Source: Microvirga sp. (GTDB taxonomy: Bacteria; Pseudomonadota; Alphaproteobacteria; Rhizobiales; Beijerinckiaceae). Taken from it: a DNA stretch of 33,867 nt. The stretch lies in contig JAQSWQ010000051.1 in the NCBI GenBank assembly GCA_029266525.1, positions 1 through 33,867 on the forward strand. The letters run 5' to 3'. A program made the translations under genes and the position numbers. Shown in pieces: positions 33,170 through 33,867 of this stretch. The stretch's first letter is position 1. Each line of letters begins with the position of its first letter. The notes under the pieces were generated by a model. It saw only the letters and a program-made list of their open reading frames with translations. It was not told the origin of the DNA and made no database searches.

Positions 33170-33739
33170 ATGAGGAAGGGCTTTGGGCCGCGAGACGAGC
33201 TGATCGACAAGGTCCAGCACGGAAAGCTCACTCCCGAGCAGGCTGAAGCGGAAGCGCTCCGCCTCGGCCTCGGCCTCGGACCCTTCGCCCGGTGCCCCGA
33301 TCCTTATAGCTTCGATCCTATGGCTGAGGTCTGGTGGAGCCTGCCCATGGCCGTAGGCTGGATCGCTTGGCGCTCGCCGGACCGAGTTCGCGAATACTGG
33401 GACGCTTACCGTCAGGAATGCTGGGATTGGCATTTCCAGAAGTGGCGCGTGGGTGTCGACGGGCCCGAGTACGAGGGATTTTTCTTGGAGCAACGCCGTC
33501 CAGCGACCCTTCTCCGCCTGTATTTGGCTGAACCCTACGTTGCTGCAGGCGATGACGCCTCCGAACAGGTTATGAGCGTGAAGGATGCGCAGCACGCCCT
33601 ATGGCAGGCTTTGGGTGAGGGTCTTGTACTAGCTACCGGCATCAGCGCTCAGTCGAGCGAACGAACGCTGTCGCCGCGCCATGCCACAGAACATCAGATA
33701 GCCGCCCAATCGGCGTCCCTCGGGGTCATCGGGTCGTGA
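33170..33739 (+). CDS. Uncharacterised element-borne protein
   Basis: The 189-residue protein starts MRKGFGPRDELIDKVQHGKLTPEQAEAEA and contains the tryptophan-rich core VWWSLPMAVGWIAWRSPDRVREYWDAYRQECWDWHF. Proteins with a LTPEQAEAEA start and this W-rich core recur beside integrases in Hyphomicrobiales as I remember them; their function is unknown. No signal peptide or membrane helix is evident. GGAGAGGTGC precedes the ATG. The last 30 residues are low in recognisable sequence and may have diverged. Confidence 0.7.
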   Translation: MRKGFGPRDELIDKVQHGKLTPEQAEAEALRLGLGLGPFARCPDPYSFDPMAEVWWSLPMAVGWIAWRSPDRVREYWDAYRQECWDWHFQKWRVGVDGPEYEGFFLEQRRPATLLRLYLAEPYVAAGDDASEQVMSVKDAQHALWQALGEGLVLATGISAQSSERTLSPRHATEHQIAAQSASLGVIGS

Positions 33740-33775
33740 TCCACACCCTTGGGCGACGGACAGCACACTGGGATC

Positions 33776-33794
33776 ACACCGCCACGGGCGGTGT
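33776..33794. repeat. Perfect 8-bp inverted repeat
   Basis: ACACCGCC-ACG-GGCGGTGT forms an eight-pair hairpin 37 bases after the last gene. No T run follows (TTGCTGG), so it is at best a weak terminator or a protein site of the element. The remaining 70 bases to the window end show no gene I can support. Confidence 0.4.
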
Positions 33795-33867
33795 TGCTGG
33801 GGAAAGCCGGCGCTATCAGAGCATCGGTAATGACTATGCTGTAGGCAAGCCCGAGCGACGACCGCCC

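Larger units (their letters stand above)
31439..33867. mobile_element. Left end of a tRNA-Val-associated integrative element
   Basis: The element begins at the tRNA fragment and contains a tyrosine recombinase pointing inward, then at least one cargo gene, and continues past the end of the window. Codon use here is visibly less GC-biased than in the rest of the window (for example many A/T third positions in the integrase), consistent with transfer. The right attachment site, and hence the true size, is not visible. Confidence 0.7.

Noticed and set aside
32903-33595. 230-codon minus-strand frame across the right-hand cargo gene
   Set aside because: It overlaps the 33170-33739 gene, which has a good ribosome site and recognisable W-rich core; only the part near 32926-33100 remains undecided.

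Overview
The window looks like a chromosomal segment of an alphaproteobacterium, most likely order Hyphomicrobiales (Rhizobiales). The basis is the very high GC content, the strongly GC-biased third codon positions, the GroEL with a GGM-type tail, and several small exported proteins of rhizobial flavour. The genus cannot be named from the sequence. Genes are tightly packed, often with 1-4 nt stop/start overlaps, and most of the long open frames on the opposite strand are shadows caused by GC-rich wobble positions.

Layout. 1-1216: 3' part of groEL and its terminator. 1235-2830: small genes (a basic protein, a glycine-rich exported protein, a possible one-helix membrane peptide, a lipoprotein, a 66-residue protein) and a strongly structured non-coding stretch. 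2908-8124, minus strand: xseB, a very large DUF2339 membrane protein and an orphan HyuA-type hydantoinase/oxoprolinase. 8205-8744, minus strand: an exported nuclease-fold protein whose catalytic residues are replaced.

8911-15263, plus strand, is the metabolic core. It holds a two-subunit molybdenum hydroxylase (2Fe-2S subunit plus Tat-exported Mo subunit), a small cytochrome c, the SoxF/FccB flavoprotein, then soxX, soxY, soxZ and soxA. This encodes periplasmic oxidation of reduced sulfur (sulfide/thiosulfate) with cytochrome c as acceptor. SoxB and SoxCD are not in the window, and SoxY ends in an unusual GACLEDS tail. A SoxS-like thioredoxin, which would keep SoxY reduced, lies about 5 kb further on at 20346. 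A methyltransferase gene is fused to the end of the operon by a stop/start overlap but appears to have lost one base just after its original start.

16002-20151, minus strand: a Phd-type antitoxin with a frameshifted PIN toxin, and a peptide-type ABC importer (two permeases and a fused double ATPase) without a binding protein. 20346-24665: SoxS-like thioredoxin, MFS transporter, amidase, DUF4336 protein, four-helix membrane protein. 24849-27521: membrane GGDEF-EAL protein. 27534-30143: small exported proteins (one with an in-frame amber, one with a frameshift) and a secreted EndoU-like protein. 30200-31411: an enolase-superfamily dehydratase/racemase.

From 31439 a mobile element begins. A 50-nt 3' fragment of a tRNA-Val(GAC) gene marks the attachment site, followed by a tyrosine recombinase and an uncharacterised gene. 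The element runs off the right end. Four places in the window look like single-base or small indels and one is a premature stop, so either this is a decaying region or the assembly carries indel errors; read evidence is needed to decide.
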